A program made the translations under genes and the position numbers. 64,000 nt of DNA from Clostridium manihotivorum (GTDB taxonomy: Bacteria > Bacillota > Clostridia > Clostridiales > Clostridiaceae), in the NCBI RefSeq assembly GCF_004015185.1, contig NZ_CP025746.1:4171776-4235775 (forward strand), given 5' to 3'. This document shows, one piece after another, positions 17,384 to 25,394 of the stretch (positions are counted from its first letter, which is position 1; each line of letters begins with the position of its first letter). The notes below the pieces were generated by a model. The model had not been told where the DNA came from. It made no database searches and worked only from the letters and a program-made list of their open reading frames with translations.

Positions 17384-18538
17384 TTATTTGAATAGTTCTC
17401 CATTAAAGGCCTTTTGTATCAGTGAATTAAAGTTATTTTCTAATTCTTCTAAACTCTTCTGCATTTCAAATTTCAATTTGTCTACTTGGTTGGCAAAGTC
17501 TGCGAATTCGCTTTGAAGTTCCATTGGCGGAACTATTAATTCTAAATTCTCTATTTGTTGCTTTGTAACTGCCTCCCTTGTTGCTCCGCCACTTGTCGCT
17601 ATATCCCATAATAATCTTTGATAACTCTCATTAGTAAATTGATATAACAAAAATGTTGGTAATGCTCTTTCGTTTTTACTACGTATTATAGCAACGTGTT
17701 GATTTACTCTTGCTGGAATTAATTCATCAGGAACAATACAACATCTTGCAACTGATGCTCCTGTAATATTTAGAAGGATATCCTCTTCTTCAACTGTTAC
17801 ATTATTTAATTTCTGCGCTTGCTCTTCATCAATAAATGCTAAATCTTTCTTTATAAACTTATTGTTATGAACATTCATACTCCTTATTAAAGAAATACCT
17901 TCTTCTTTATAACTTGAATTCCCACCTTTAGGGGTTGCACCAGAACCAATCTTTGAACTGATATCCTTACATGTTGATTTTTCCCATTCTTTAGGATTTA
18001 AAACTGGATCACCAAACATCTCGATAAATCTCGATTTGACTAACTCATCTAAACTCTGTATTTGTTCTTTTCTCTTATCGATTAATGCTTGTGCACAATC
18101 TAATATCTTTATCACTTGCCGTTGTTCGTCCTTACCCATCTCAACAAACTCAGCATCTAAAATATCATCTCTTGTTATTCCTGGAATCATTCCTTTTGCT
18201 TTTTCTTTCAATCTATCTAAATAATATTTTAAATAGTAAAATACAAACTTAACTTCATAATCTCTTTTAGGTCTTATTGCCATAACCTGTCTACTCAAAT
18301 GAACTTCTTTTTCCTTCAGAATTAATAATTCTCCAACAGTCCCCTTTACTGAAATTATTAAATCGCCGTTTTTCCCAATTACAGTCGGCTCTTGTGTCCA
18401 TCTTTCAATATTCAATTCCCCATTAGTCATATTACTTGCACCCATAATATATGGAATACCTTTTTTCTTATCATTATATTGAGATTTTATCAAATCCCTA
18501 CCTGATATTAGCTCTATATAATCTCCTAATTTAATCAT
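17384..18538 (-). CDS. hsdS: Type I restriction-modification specificity subunit HsdS
   Basis: The 384-residue protein has two target-recognition domains (about 5-150 and 185-345). A central conserved helix (KEQIQSLDELVKSRFIEMFG) separates them and a second conserved helix (QVDKLKFEMQKSLEELENNF) ends the protein, the standard two-half layout. It sets the DNA sequence methylated or cut by HsdM and HsdR. ATG 18538 follows GGAGGG and overlaps the end of hsdM by eight bases. The central helix DNA holds the 30-bp repeat shared with the spare cassette, so the second recognition domain is probably exchangeable. Confidence 0.9.
   Translation of the reverse strand: MIKLGDYIELISGRDLIKSQYNDKKKGIPYIMGASNMTNGELNIERWTQEPTVIGKNGDLIISVKGTVGELLILKEKEVHLSRQVMAIRPKRDYEVKFVFYYLKYYLDRLKEKAKGMIPGITRDDILDAEFVEMGKDEQRQVIKILDCAQALIDKRKEQIQSLDELVKSRFIEMFGDPVLNPKEWEKSTCKDISSKIGSGATPKGGNSSYKEEGISLIRSMNVHNNKFIKKDLAFIDEEQAQKLNNVTVEEEDILLNITGASVARCCIVPDELIPARVNQHVAIIRSKNERALPTFLLYQFTNESYQRLLWDIATSGGATREAVTKQQIENLELIVPPMELQSEFADFANQVDKLKFEMQKSLEELENNFNSLIQKAFNGELFK
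18012..18041 (-). repeat. Direct repeat, hsdS-internal copy (candidate recombination site)
   Basis: Identical over 30 bases to 16256-16285 and in the same orientation. It falls between the two recognition domains of hsdS, encoding the KSRFIEMFG region. Recombination between the copies would release a circle of 1756 bp carrying the recombinase gene and the present second domain. Confidence 0.75.
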
Positions 18539-20042
18539 GTTGCCCTCCAAGTAGTCCTTTCAATTCATTGATAGACTTAGTTATCTCTTCTTCTAAAGTC
18601 TCAATTCTACTCAAAATAACACTTGAAGCATCATATACTACTTCCTCATACTCAATTTCCTTATACTTATTTATAGAAAGATCATACTCATTTCCAGCTA
18701 TCTCATCTTTCTCGACCCAGAACCACTTATCTTCTTCACTAGGCTCTAGTGTATTATCTTTCTTTATAGCTCTCCATTTCTCAATTATATCTGGAATATC
18801 TCCACCGTTATCAAGCTTATTTCTCTTATCATCTAGTGAGAATCCATCACTTTGCATATCATAGAACCATACTTTGTTTGTTTCTCCACCCTTTGTGAAT
18901 AAAAGTATAGCTGTTGATACTCCTGCATATGGTTTAAACACTCCTGAAGGCATTGAGATTACACCTTCTAGTGCGTTTTCTTCAACTAGAGTTTTTCTTA
19001 TATCTTTATGTGCTTTAGATGAACCAAATAATACTCCATCCGGTACTATGACAGCACCTCTTCCACCTAAATCTAGTATTCTATTTATAAGCTTCATAAA
19101 TAATAATTCAGTTTTGGTAGTTTTAGCTCCTTTTGCAAGAGTTGGATTTATATCACCTTCATCGATGCTTCCCTTAAAAGGAGGGTTTGCTAATATCAAA
19201 GTATATTTATTTTCTTCTTCATATCTCTTTGATAGAGCATCCATCTGTCTAACATTAGGATTATCTAAGCTGTGTAGCATTAAGTTCATTGAAGCAATTC
19301 TAACCATTGATGGATCAAAGTCATATCCATAGAACATTTCGGTTCTAAAATGCTCCCATTCCTCGTTGCTCATCATATCTCCGATTCTGTTATGAAGGTT
19401 ACTATCTTCATCAGTAAATACACTCTCTGGTCTTGTATACTTTTCAAGTATATATTCTAATGAATTTATTAAGAAACCTGCAGTACCACATGCTGGATCG
19501 CATATCTTATCTTCAGCAGTTGGATCCATAAGCTCTACCATCATTCTTATTATGTGTCTTGGAGTTCTAAACTGACCATTTACTCCTGATGTCGCAAGCT
19601 TTGATAATAGATACTCATATAGATCTCCCTTAGTATCTGAATCATCCATGTTTATTCCATCTATAAGTCTAACTGATTCTTGAAGCAAGGATGGTTTAGG
19701 TATCATAAATACAGCATCCTTCATTTCAGCTGTAAAGCTTGATTCTTCTCCTCCCATTGATTTTATGAAAGGGAATACCTTTTGAGCTACAACATCAAAC
19801 ATCTTTTCTACTTCTAGGTGCTTAAACTGACTCCACTTCATTAACTCATCTGGGAAAATAGAAGTATGAGGTCTACCTATTCTATTAGCTCTCTTTTCAT
19901 TAGCATTATCTATATCATCTAATCTCTTTATGAATAAAAGGTAAGATATTTGCTCTATTACAGTCAGAGGGTTAGATATCCCCCCTGACCAAAAGTTATT
20001 CCATAGTTTATCAATTTTACTCTTAATTTCTGCATTTAACAT
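18531..20042 (-). CDS. hsdM: Type I restriction-modification methyltransferase HsdM
   Basis: The 503-residue N6-adenine methyltransferase has an N-terminal HsdM_N helical domain (NNFWSGGISNPLTVIEQISY), the SAM-binding motif CDPACGTAGFL (about 182) and the catalytic LILANPPF (about 284). It forms M2S1 with HsdS. The start has GAGAGG upstream. The gene sits 21 nt after hsdR and overlaps hsdS. Confidence 0.95.
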   Translation of the reverse strand: MLNAEIKSKIDKLWNNFWSGGISNPLTVIEQISYLLFIKRLDDIDNANEKRANRIGRPHTSIFPDELMKWSQFKHLEVEKMFDVVAQKVFPFIKSMGGEESSFTAEMKDAVFMIPKPSLLQESVRLIDGINMDDSDTKGDLYEYLLSKLATSGVNGQFRTPRHIIRMMVELMDPTAEDKICDPACGTAGFLINSLEYILEKYTRPESVFTDEDSNLHNRIGDMMSNEEWEHFRTEMFYGYDFDPSMVRIASMNLMLHSLDNPNVRQMDALSKRYEEENKYTLILANPPFKGSIDEGDINPTLAKGAKTTKTELLFMKLINRILDLGGRGAVIVPDGVLFGSSKAHKDIRKTLVEENALEGVISMPSGVFKPYAGVSTAILLFTKGGETNKVWFYDMQSDGFSLDDKRNKLDNGGDIPDIIEKWRAIKKDNTLEPSEEDKWFWVEKDEIAGNEYDLSINKYKEIEYEEVVYDASSVILSRIETLEEEITKSINELKGLLGGQHD

Positions 20043-20063
20043 TTCTTTAGTTCCTCTCTTAAT

Positions 20064-23000
20064 TTAAGATATAACACTTACTTTAAATGGTGCTATCAAA
20101 TCAAACACATCATCAGCCATTCTGCCGAATATACCGTCAACTCCATTTGGATTAAATGAAGTGTATGGTGCTGTGAACAATGCTGCAAAGGATATACCTT
20201 TATTCTTAGCAATGTCATTCTTAATTATTTCCAAAGTTTTTATCTGTGTTGCATTCATTTTGTTATGATGATTTTGAATGAATTCTTCAAATCTTTTATT
20301 TAACTCAACTTCATCTATGCCAACAAACTTTCTTATAATTCCTACGATGTCCTCTTTGTCTATATCAGTTTTACTTGAAAGCTCATCTATGCTATAAACA
20401 AAATCTTCACCAAAAATTGAATATATACCATCAACTTCCTCAGAAGAAAGCTTTTCACCTTTTCTGATTTTATGGATCACTAACTGATCATTTAATCTAT
20501 CTTCAATAGCAGTCCTTACTCTCTTTTCATAAGGCTCCATATTTGCTCCATAAAGTACTGTTCCTGCACTTATTTCCTTTATAACTGCACCAGTATCTTT
20601 TATATCAATTACTACAAAAGGTCCTACTGTCGATCCCTTATGCTTCATTAGGTCTCTTAATTCTATCCTTATTTTCTCTAGCTTTTCATAACTCAGATTG
20701 TCCCAACCAGATGGATCTAATAAGGATTTTACAAGCTCTCTCTTACCATCAAATTGATTTATGTTGGTTTTAAGTCTTGCTAGCTTTTCCATTGTAGCAT
20801 TGATTTCTCTAATCATTGCATCTTTATCATCAGTTTCAAAGCATTGAAGTATTCTATAGATGGAATTATCAAATAAAATAGCATCATGGTTATCCTTTGC
20901 TTCAATCCACTGTATTAATGGAGCTATATCTAACTTCAGCTTTTTAATGAAATCTTCACTTAAATGACTCCAGTATTCTTCTTTTTTAACTTGCTCTATT
21001 TTCTTTCTATTCTTCTTTATTTCAATGCTTTCTGATGGCAGCTCTTCTATATCCGCTTTTAGTTTTTCTGCAAAATCATCGCATATTTCACCTTTACTTT
21101 TTGACTTATATGTTTCTAAAAGCTTGCACATAAGTTCAAATCTAACCTGCATAGAAGTTTTCTGTGGCTTTGGTACAAATCCCTTTGGATTCATCTCAAA
21201 GAATTCAAAGTTCTTATAACAATCAAAGATAGCAAATTCTACTTTATCTACTCCATCCCCAAATAAGTTATCGCACCTTCTTGTTCCTCTACCTATCATT
21301 TGCCAGAACTTAACTTTCGAGTATATAGGCTTAGCAAATACCAAGTTAACTATTTCTGGTACATCTATGCCTGTATCTAATAAATCTACAGATATAGCTA
21401 TTCTAGGAAACTCTTCGTTTTTGAAATTCTCTATAAGTATCTCTTTATCCTTAATACCTGAATAAATGACAGCAGTCATTTTACCCTTATATTGTGGATA
21501 CAACTCATTGAATAAGGAATCTAATAGATTTGCATGTCCCTTATTTTTTGCAAATATGATTGTCTTACCTAGATGGTCTCCTACCTTAATTCCATTTTCC
21601 ATTAAGGTTTTTAATATATATCTATTTGTATCTTTATTAGTTATTTTCTTTTCTAAAGCATCTTTATCAAACTCAAATACTTCCCCATCATAACCTTCTT
21701 CATCTACCTTGCTTTTTTGCTCATCTGTCATCTGGCTATACTTAATACCTTTTCTTAAGAAATCAGTGGTAGCATCAATAACTCTTGGCTCAATTAGATA
21801 CGGTGGTATATGACTCCAAGCTTGATCTACTGAAAAATTAAAAGTAGGATCTTCTGTTTCACAATTAAACAAATCAAAAGTATTTCTTTCTATAAAATCC
21901 ACTGGAGTGGCTGTAAGACCTATAATATGTGCATCAAAATACTCTAATATATCTCTATATGTCTTATAGATACTTCTATGAGATTCATCACAAATAATTA
22001 GGTCAAAGAATCCAACACTAAACTTACTATAATAATTAATCATAGTTTGGTATGTTGAGAAATATAATGTAGCTTCTCTATTTTCTGAATTTTTACCACT
22101 GAATCTACAAGATATTTGCTCAGGCATAAAGGTTTTAAAACTATTCTTGTCCTCTTTCGCTTGCCTAACAAGTTCATCTCTATCAGCTAAAAATAAAACT
22201 CTTTTAGCCCAATTTGCTTCCATCATACCCTTAGTTAATGCTATAACCGTTCTTGTTTTTCCAGTTCCTGTAGCCATTACTAAAAGAGATTTTCTATAAC
22301 CATTAGAATATCTCTCATATACTCTTTTGATTCCTTCTATTTGATACGGTCTCCCCGCAATATGTTTATCTATCTCAACTTTGTTTAAATCTTTTTTATA
22401 TTTATGTTTAAAGAAAAGTTCCTCTAAATCTTCTAATGTATAAAATCCCCAAATTTGCCTTGGTGTACTATACATATCATCCCACATATATATTTCATAC
22501 CCGTTAGTATAGAATACTATTGGGCGAGTTCCGTAATCTCTTTCAATAGTATTAGCATACTCTACAGCTTGTTGACGCCCTAAAATAGGATCAACTGAGG
22601 ATTTTTTAGCCTCTACTACTGCAATTGGTTTGCCTTTTTTATTGAATAGAACATAATCAACTTTTCCTATTTTTCCATCTTCTTTATGATTCTGTAATAC
22701 AAGCTCTAGTTTTACTAGTTCTGTATTGTTAACATCCCATCCAGCATCCTTTAGCATTATATCTATAAGTTTTTTTCTAGTTTCAGCTTCATTAAGATCT
22801 AAAGTCTCTTCGACTTCCTTCTCTACAGTCTTATCCATTTCAGTTTCAACAACTGTTTTTATTTCTTCTTTAACTGAAATTACTTCCTTAGTATGCTCTT
22901 CATTTATTTCTTCTTTTTCCTTAGCGTAGTCTTCGATATTATATACTTCTGCCTTAGTCTGAACTACAACTGGTTTTGGAATCTTATAACTAAGTGGTTT

Positions 23001-23378
23001 TATTGATGTATCCTTTGTTACTTTTATATAAAACCATGCAGCCACTTTATACATAGAAATTAAGCACTCTAAGGCATCTTTTTTATTTTCATATCCTTGA
23101 TGATTCGCCTTATTACCATAACGCCTTACTATATCAAATAAGTCTGGAATAGCTCCATTCATTCCTGTAGCTCTTAAAAGTTTAATTTTATCATCTTGAG
23201 TTGCAAACTTTGGCACTTCAACTTTAAAAGCAGTTAATATATGATCTATTATCTGCTCCCCAAACATACGCATCTTAAGCATTGATGCGTTATTGTCTGT
23301 ATGTAGATAGTTCTCTGCCTGTATTCCTAGTCTAGCTAACGTTGTCCACTTCTTATTTAAAAACTCAAAATTAGACAT
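20064..23378 (-). CDS. hsdR: Type I restriction endonuclease subunit HsdR
   Basis: The 1104-residue protein has an N-terminal DUF4145-like helical region and a PD-(D/E)XK nuclease near 240-270 (KVDYVLFNKKGKPIAVVEAK). The SF2 motor has VMATGTGKTRTV (about 368), IICDESHRS (about 463), LTATPVD and MIGRGTRRCDNLFG. A C-terminal EcoEI_R-type domain follows. It translocates and cuts DNA unmodified at the HsdS site. The gene follows the PIN gene by 20 nt, so it is transcribed with the upstream regulatory trio. Confidence 0.95.
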   Translation of the reverse strand: MSNFEFLNKKWTTLARLGIQAENYLHTDNNASMLKMRMFGEQIIDHILTAFKVEVPKFATQDDKIKLLRATGMNGAIPDLFDIVRRYGNKANHQGYENKKDALECLISMYKVAAWFYIKVTKDTSIKPLSYKIPKPVVVQTKAEVYNIEDYAKEKEEINEEHTKEVISVKEEIKTVVETEMDKTVEKEVEETLDLNEAETRKKLIDIMLKDAGWDVNNTELVKLELVLQNHKEDGKIGKVDYVLFNKKGKPIAVVEAKKSSVDPILGRQQAVEYANTIERDYGTRPIVFYTNGYEIYMWDDMYSTPRQIWGFYTLEDLEELFFKHKYKKDLNKVEIDKHIAGRPYQIEGIKRVYERYSNGYRKSLLVMATGTGKTRTVIALTKGMMEANWAKRVLFLADRDELVRQAKEDKNSFKTFMPEQISCRFSGKNSENREATLYFSTYQTMINYYSKFSVGFFDLIICDESHRSIYKTYRDILEYFDAHIIGLTATPVDFIERNTFDLFNCETEDPTFNFSVDQAWSHIPPYLIEPRVIDATTDFLRKGIKYSQMTDEQKSKVDEEGYDGEVFEFDKDALEKKITNKDTNRYILKTLMENGIKVGDHLGKTIIFAKNKGHANLLDSLFNELYPQYKGKMTAVIYSGIKDKEILIENFKNEEFPRIAISVDLLDTGIDVPEIVNLVFAKPIYSKVKFWQMIGRGTRRCDNLFGDGVDKVEFAIFDCYKNFEFFEMNPKGFVPKPQKTSMQVRFELMCKLLETYKSKSKGEICDDFAEKLKADIEELPSESIEIKKNRKKIEQVKKEEYWSHLSEDFIKKLKLDIAPLIQWIEAKDNHDAILFDNSIYRILQCFETDDKDAMIREINATMEKLARLKTNINQFDGKRELVKSLLDPSGWDNLSYEKLEKIRIELRDLMKHKGSTVGPFVVIDIKDTGAVIKEISAGTVLYGANMEPYEKRVRTAIEDRLNDQLVIHKIRKGEKLSSEEVDGIYSIFGEDFVYSIDELSSKTDIDKEDIVGIIRKFVGIDEVELNKRFEEFIQNHHNKMNATQIKTLEIIKNDIAKNKGISFAALFTAPYTSFNPNGVDGIFGRMADDVFDLIAPFKVSVIS

Positions 23379-23398
23379 TATAATCCCCCCATTTAAAC

Positions 23399-23971
23399 TT
23401 ACTCAATTCCCAAATACTCATTCCATCCACTTTTTCTAAACCGTTCAAATGATTTTGTATATACTTGGTCAAAAGTTAATCTAGTCGGCCTAGAAAGTAG
23501 AGAATTTATACTGTTAAATACTTCTTCACCTTCTATCGCACTTATAAGTTCAAAGTATATACATAAACTTATTATGTTGTTATGAGTTAATGTTATATAT
23601 TCTAACAACTCAAAGAACTCATTTTTATTATCAGAAATTATTATAGGTACTCCAAGAGCTGATGCATATCCAGCACATTCACTTTCTCCAGGTCCTATTT
23701 TATCTTTCTTTTTCAATATAACTGGAATAGCAAGTTTATTTACAATTGCATCATCTTCTCTATTTACTATTTCAAATATACTACCTTCTTTTTTGATTTC
23801 AGCTTCAATTAAAGGAAAATAAATTCCAGTCTTTTTTCTTAATTCATAATCATAGACAAAAAAAGGTATTATTATCTTTGAGAACAGTAAGCTAAGTAGA
23901 TCTAATCTATTAACCTTCGCTAAATTTATAAGAATGTCTGTATCAGAAATAGCTGCTGTGTATTTTTTCAT
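23399..23971 (-). CDS. PIN-like nuclease-fold protein (DUF3368-like)
   Basis: The 190-residue protein shows the PIN pattern: SDTDILINLAKVNRLDLL (first Asp), KIGPGESECAGYASALG (Glu/Ser) and PIIISDNKNEF (late Asp). Such proteins are VapC-type RNases or their regulatory relatives. It starts one base after the stop of the ImmA/IrrE gene. The trio XRE-ImmA/IrrE-PIN ahead of hsdR could be a toxin-antitoxin-like guard or a control unit of the restriction operon. The targets are unknown. Confidence 0.75.
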   Translation of the reverse strand: MKKYTAAISDTDILINLAKVNRLDLLSLLFSKIIIPFFVYDYELRKKTGIYFPLIEAEIKKEGSIFEIVNREDDAIVNKLAIPVILKKKDKIGPGESECAGYASALGVPIIISDNKNEFFELLEYITLTHNNIISLCIYFELISAIEGEEVFNSINSLLSRPTRLTFDQVYTKSFERFRKSGWNEYLGIE

Positions 23972-23972
23972 T

Positions 23973-24773
23973 TTATACTATCTCATCATCATCTGGCTCA
24001 GAATAACCGTACTTTTCTGGAGTTTCATTTATAAACTCTAAAAGCTGTCCTATTTTGCCATATGATATCTTTCCTTTTTCATAATTTTGTTTTGCTATTT
24101 CTAGATATTCTTTCGATACATATGATATATTGGTTGACACTATTAGTGAAATATCATATCCTTCTGTTTTAGTTATTTCTCTTAACTCTTCCTTCTTCTC
24201 TAAAGTTCCATACTCAGCTAAGTTTTCATAAAGGTCAATATCACATAAATCCAATTGTACTAATCTTTTTAACATCGCTTTATAGCTTACTTTAAGTGTG
24301 CTATTCAATCTTACTATATGTCTTGCTTCTATCTTATCTTTAGGAGCATTAACTAGCTTATAAAACAATTCTTTTACATAATCTTCTGGCATTAGAAACT
24401 CTGATGCAAAAGTATTTGCTTTTTCGTCTTCATGAGCATATACACTGTTATTCATAAGAAGTTTTTCTTTTCTTAATAAATCACCGTTGTAAAGTATATG
24501 ATAAAGTTCATGAGCTGCGGTAAACCTCTCATGTCCTAAAGTAAAACAACTATTTAAAAAAACTACAAATTCATTATTGAAAAATGTAGTAAAACCTGAT
24601 ATTTCATAGGTATCTAAAGGCTTCCTTATAAAGAAAGCTATATCTTCTAATATATCAAAAACATCTACAATTCCTTTTTTAGAGAACTTAAATCTTACTT
24701 CTTCTGCTAATTCTTTAACTTTTAGCCTTAGTGATTCTTCTGGTAATCTCAAGTCTTTTTTACTCAAACTCAT
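23973..24773 (-). CDS. ImmA/IrrE-family zinc metallopeptidase
   Basis: The 266-residue protein has the HExxH site in RFTAAHELYHILY (about residue 88) and the downstream helix with EDEKANTFASEFLMP, typical of ImmA/IrrE peptidases. These commonly cleave the adjacent XRE repressor. It starts five bases after the XRE gene, which is its likely substrate. The expected outcome is derepression of the restriction operon on a signal, which is inference. Confidence 0.88.
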   Translation of the reverse strand: MSLSKKDLRLPEESLRLKVKELAEEVRFKFSKKGIVDVFDILEDIAFFIRKPLDTYEISGFTTFFNNEFVVFLNSCFTLGHERFTAAHELYHILYNGDLLRKEKLLMNNSVYAHEDEKANTFASEFLMPEDYVKELFYKLVNAPKDKIEARHIVRLNSTLKVSYKAMLKRLVQLDLCDIDLYENLAEYGTLEKKEELREITKTEGYDISLIVSTNISYVSKEYLEIAKQNYEKGKISYGKIGQLLEFINETPEKYGYSEPDDDEIV

Positions 24774-24778
24774 TTATT

Positions 24779-25162
24779 TTAACTCCTCCATAAAGGCTCT
24801 ACCTTAGTCTCATTATTAGCATTCATAATTTTCTTTTGGTTCATGAAACTCATAATCATATCTTGTATTGTTTCAACACCTTTAATTGTATCTTCATTGC
24901 TATTTCTCTGCCTAAATAAAGTAACCAAACTATCATCTTCATTATCTTCTAATAAAATATCTATATCTACACTTAATACTAGACAAATAGCTTTAAGTTC
25001 AACAGCTGAAACGGTTCTATTGCCATTTTCTATTTTACTTAAAGTTTCTCTACTCATTGATATACCTATATCTTTTAGTTTATCTACCATTAACTGTTGG
25101 CTTATCTTCTTTTCTTCTCTAGAATCTTTAATTCTTCCTCCAATAATCTCACTAGTTAACAT
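24779..25162 (-). CDS. XRE-family helix-turn-helix regulator
   Basis: The 127-residue protein has an N-terminal HTH_3: GGRIKDSREEKKISQQLMVD, SMSRETLSKIENGNRTVSAV, then LSVDIDILLED. The C-terminal 50 residues form a polar tail, a possible peptidase target. It is the first gene of an eight-gene operon running to 15688. A palindrome overlapping its promoter suggests autoregulation. Confidence 0.88.
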   Translation of the reverse strand: MLTSEIIGGRIKDSREEKKISQQLMVDKLKDIGISMSRETLSKIENGNRTVSAVELKAICLVLSVDIDILLEDNEDDSLVTLFRQRNSNEDTIKGVETIQDMIMSFMNQKKIMNANNETKVEPLWRS

Positions 25163-25187
25163 AATATTCCCTCCTCTAACCTGGCAT

Positions 25188-25225
25188 TGTAATATTATAT
25201 TACACCAAATTCATAAAAAACTCAA
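25188..25225 (-). promoter_or_regulatory. Promoter of the type I R-M operon with palindromic operator
   Basis: On the minus strand TTGAGT (25220-25225) and TAATAT (25197-25202) are 17 bp apart. The -10 lies within the perfect 17-nt palindrome TGTAATATAATATTACA (25188-25204). A repressor dimer bound there would block polymerase; the XRE protein is the obvious candidate. Confidence 0.6.
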
Positions 25226-25344
25226 CTCACTATCTATAATTGTAATCATTTCACACATTAATTATACATATTAATATATATTTATAAGATTTAAATAATA
25301 ATTCATGTATTTTAAACTAAACTTTATTAATGACTACATTTATA

Positions 25345-25378
25345 GCAAAAGGAGCCTACAAAAAAGCAGACTCCTTAT
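25345..25378 (-). terminator. Terminator of the SF1-Vsr helicase gene
   Basis: An imperfect stem with AAGGAG/CTCCTT arms, followed on the minus strand by TTTTGCTAT, lies about 20-45 nt after the stop at 25395. Confidence 0.55.
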
Positions 25379-25394
25379 CTCTTATTGAACATAA

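Noticed and set aside
16256..18041. Invertible hsdS cassette
   Set aside because: The 30-bp repeats and the C-terminal homologous segments are in direct, not inverted, orientation, so simple inversion between them is not possible.
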